This document shows, one piece after another, positions 4,444 through 5,942 of a DNA stretch of 5,942 nt; position 1 is the first letter of the stretch; each line of letters starts with the position of its first letter. The stretch covers positions 1 to 5,942 of the forward strand of contig JAPLTZ010000293.1 in NCBI GenBank assembly GCA_026397895.1, in the 5' to 3' direction. The translations under genes were made by a program, and so were the position numbers. Below the pieces are notes generated by a model. That model was not told the origin of the DNA. It searched no databases and saw nothing but the letters and a program-made list of their open reading frames with translations. This DNA is from Verrucomicrobiota bacterium (GTDB lineage Bacteria; Verrucomicrobiota; Verrucomicrobiia; Limisphaerales; JAFMIX01).

Positions 4444-5115
4444 ATGAAACCCCTCCCCTCCGACGCTCCCCTGTCTCGTGGCGACATCCTGGTCATGCTC
4501 GACGGACTCCCCGTCGGCCTGCCCGCCGGTCGCCGTTCACTCCCGGCCATCCGGTCGTTTCTCGAAACGCTCGCCATGGAACACCAGCGGATTTTGTGTT
4601 CCCTCTCCGTGGACGGCCAGCCGGCCAACCTCGCCCAGCTTCCCGCCGCTCGCGCGGACTTCGCGCGCGTCGAGGCCGAAAGCATCGAGTTGGACGACAT
4701 GCCGCTGCAACTGCTCAAAACCGCCCGGCAACAGACCGCCGCCGCGCGCACTCATGTGGAATCCGCAGTCGCGCTCGTGCTCATCAACGACGGCCAGATT
4801 GCCCGCGAATTCTGGTGGGACTTGGCCCGTGAACTCAAGGAGCCGCTGCTCACCCTGAGCCTGCTGCCCGAGGACGCCTGCGGCCCCGCGCACAGCGGCG
4901 CTTCCCTCAAGCAGCTCCGCAAATGGCAGCTCCAACAGCTCGCCGCCATCATCAAGACCGTGGATGAAGCCTGCTGGTCGGACGACACCATGGCGCTCTC
5001 CAACGCACTCGAAAACCGCGCCCTGCCGTGGCTGGACAAACTGCACGAACTCATCTGCCTGTGGGACGAAACCGTTTCCGCCGGCGCGCGCCTCGCTGCG
5101 GCGGACAAGCTTTGA
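4444..5115 (+). CDS. Conserved-looking protein of unknown function
   Basis: A 223-aa protein with no signal peptide or membrane segment, so probably cytoplasmic. I do not recognise a named family, though I recall similar uncharacterised proteins in Verrucomicrobiota. The N-terminal part (13-58) reads like strand-turn-strand-helix-strand: DILVMLDGLPVGLPAGRRSL, the helix AIRSFLETLAMEHQ, then RILCSLSVDG. That order could be a small beta-grasp-like fold. Residues from about 65 to the end look helical, with conserved-looking patches at FWWDLARELKEPLLTLSLLP (123-142), LKQLRKWQLQQLAAIIKTVD (155-174) and LPWLDKLHELICLWDETV (194-211). The ATG at 4444 is used. An in-frame TTG at 4339 would add 35 residues but would overlap a palindrome and has no ribosome-binding site. 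No Shine-Dalgarno is visible at either. A strong terminator closes the gene, so it looks monocistronic. Confidence 0.82.
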   Translation: MKPLPSDAPLSRGDILVMLDGLPVGLPAGRRSLPAIRSFLETLAMEHQRILCSLSVDGQPANLAQLPAARADFARVEAESIELDDMPLQLLKTARQQTAAARTHVESAVALVLINDGQIAREFWWDLARELKEPLLTLSLLPEDACGPAHSGASLKQLRKWQLQQLAAIIKTVDEACWSDDTMALSNALENRALPWLDKLHELICLWDETVSAGARLAAADKL

Positions 5116-5133
5116 ACGGTTTGGTTGGGATTG

Positions 5134-5166
5134 AAAGTGCCGGGCGTTCTGCCCGGCACTTTTTTT
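5134..5166 (+). terminator. Strong intrinsic terminator after the 223-aa gene
   Basis: A perfect 12-bp stem, AAAGTGCCGGGC (5134-5145) with GCCCGGCACTTT (5151-5162), has a GTTCT loop. The T-run extends from 5160 to 5166. It lies 18 nt after the stop codon and separates this gene from the GH32-like gene. Confidence 0.93.
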
Positions 5167-5186
5167 GCGCCCGCACCATCGTGCAT

Positions 5187-5215
5187 TTGACACCCGCCCG
5201 GCGCTGCGGTAATTC
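5187..5215 (+). promoter_or_regulatory. Candidate promoter of the GH32-like gene
   Basis: A perfect -35 TTGACA (5187-5192) is followed after 17 bp by TAATTC (5210-5215), which is weak but keeps the important first TA. The predicted transcript start falls within a few nucleotides of the GTG at 5225, so the mRNA would be leaderless or nearly so. The preceding terminator makes a local promoter necessary. Confidence 0.45.
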
Positions 5216-5224
5216 ATCGCCACT

Positions 5225-5942
5225 GTGAAACCACTCCTTCGCCCGCTCGCTGCCATTTTCATCCTCGCTGTCGCGGCGACGCTCTCCTTGTTCGCGGCAG
5301 AACCCGCCGCGACCACCGCGCCCGCAGAACCGCCGCTGAACTACCATCTCATGCACCCCGGCGGCGACAGTTCCCCCGGCGACCCGAACGCGGCGTTCTG
5401 TCTCGATGGCGTTTATCATCTGCACTACATCCTCGCGCACCCGTGGCAGGGAAAAAAATCGTTCAGCTTTGTCCACGTCACAAGTCCTGACATGCTGCAT
5501 TGGACGTGGCAAAAGACGGAGTTGCAACCGGCCTTCACCGGCCACGGGATGTTCAGCGGCACCGGCTTCATCACCAAGGAAGGCAAACCTGCCGCCATCT
5601 ACCATGGTCAGGGATCAAATCGCAACCAGATCGCCATTGCCAAAGACAACCAGCTTGCCGCGTGGGAAAAACCATATCCGGTTGAACCGAAAACGGTGGA
5701 CGGCAAGGATGCACCCATGCGCCACTGGGACCCGGACTGCTTCCTCATCGGCGACACCTACTACGCCATTTCGGGAGGACAAACCCCGACGCTCAGCAAA
5801 TCGAAGGATTTGAAGAACTGGACCTACGTCGGCCCGTTCCTGAAACACGATTTGCCCGATGTCGCCCTCGGCGAAGACATTTCCTGCCCGAACTTCTTCC
5901 GGCTCGGAGACAAATGGGTGCTGCTTTGCATCAGCCATCCGC
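5225..5942 (+). CDS. Exported GH32-like (levanase/invertase-type) beta-propeller protein, 5' part
   Basis: The first 239 codons are visible; the gene runs off the right edge. Residues 1-25 are a signal peptide: MKPLLR, hydrophobic LAAIFILAVAATLSLF, then AA before E26. The rest follows the five-bladed propeller of glycoside hydrolase family 32, which hydrolyses fructans or sucrose. GDPNAAFCLDGVYHLHY (52-68) matches the NDPNG nucleophile motif, with D53 kept. SPDMLHWTWQKTELQP (87-102) matches the DLVHW region, MFSGTGF (109-115) the FSGS motif, and HWDPDCFL (167-174) the RDP motif, with D169 kept but Arg replaced by Trp. DISCPNFF (218-225) matches the ECPD motif, but Ser220 stands where the catalytic Glu normally is; E217 lies three residues earlier. 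It is thus a divergent subfamily, perhaps with a shifted acid/base or no fructanase activity. The GTG start is chosen for the signal peptide; there is no Shine-Dalgarno. It is probably periplasmic or secreted. Confidence 0.85.
   Translation, partial: MKPLLRPLAAIFILAVAATLSLFAAEPAATTAPAEPPLNYHLMHPGGDSSPGDPNAAFCLDGVYHLHYILAHPWQGKKSFSFVHVTSPDMLHWTWQKTELQPAFTGHGMFSGTGFITKEGKPAAIYHGQGSNRNQIAIAKDNQLAAWEKPYPVEPKTVDGKDAPMRHWDPDCFLIGDTYYAISGGQTPTLSKSKDLKNWTYVGPFLKHDLPDVALGEDISCPNFFRLGDKWVLLCISHP

Noticed and set aside
5051..5605. Minus-strand open frame of 184 codons across the terminator and GH32 start
   Set aside because: It overlaps a strong plus-strand terminator and a gene with a signal peptide and GH32 motifs, and it has no support of its own.

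Overview
The window is GC-rich bacterial chromosomal DNA with tightly spaced genes. The gene content and protein styles resemble Verrucomicrobiota, possibly the Limisphaerales/Pedosphaera group. That placement is inferred from remembered family resemblance; no search was run. The main pointers are a sigma factor followed at once by a partner gene starting MNLNELNQKLLAAARR, a TIM-barrel protein starting MYSLSTCWNSHRHTDG, and a GH32-like secreted protein with an SCPNFF motif. I see no rRNA, tRNA, CRISPR array, transposase or phage gene.

Left part, minus strand (about 1-1498): four co-oriented genes. In transcription order they are an 84-aa helical protein with a Spo0B-like RHDINNNL motif but no kinase ATPase domain, a small exported Arg/Pro-rich protein, an ECF-type sigma-70 factor, and the start of a probable anti-sigma or sigma-partner gene that runs off the left edge. 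Together they look like a small signalling and envelope-regulation cluster. Joint action is inferred only from order and orientation.

Middle, plus strand (1569-4218): rpsU (ribosomal protein bS21) has a convincing promoter, a 67-nt leader, an extended Shine-Dalgarno sequence and a TTG start, and ends in a strong hairpin terminator. The terminator's T-tract touches the ATG of the next gene, a xylose-isomerase-like TIM-barrel protein. After a 65-bp gap made of 11-bp-periodic repeats comes cca, the tRNA CCA-end nucleotidyltransferase with an HD domain. rpsU and cca both serve translation; the TIM-barrel gene between them is probably metabolic.

Right part, plus strand (4219-5942): a 225-bp non-coding stretch carries several short palindromes. 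It is followed by an uncharacterised 223-aa protein, a textbook intrinsic terminator, a -35-like TTGACA, and the 5' part of an exported GH32-type beta-propeller protein that runs off the right edge.

Three themes deserve attention. First, most starts here lack a Shine-Dalgarno sequence, whereas rpsU has an extended one. Second, the 84-aa protein may be a stand-alone phosphotransfer module. Third, the GH32 homologue lacks the usual catalytic Glu of its acid/base motif.
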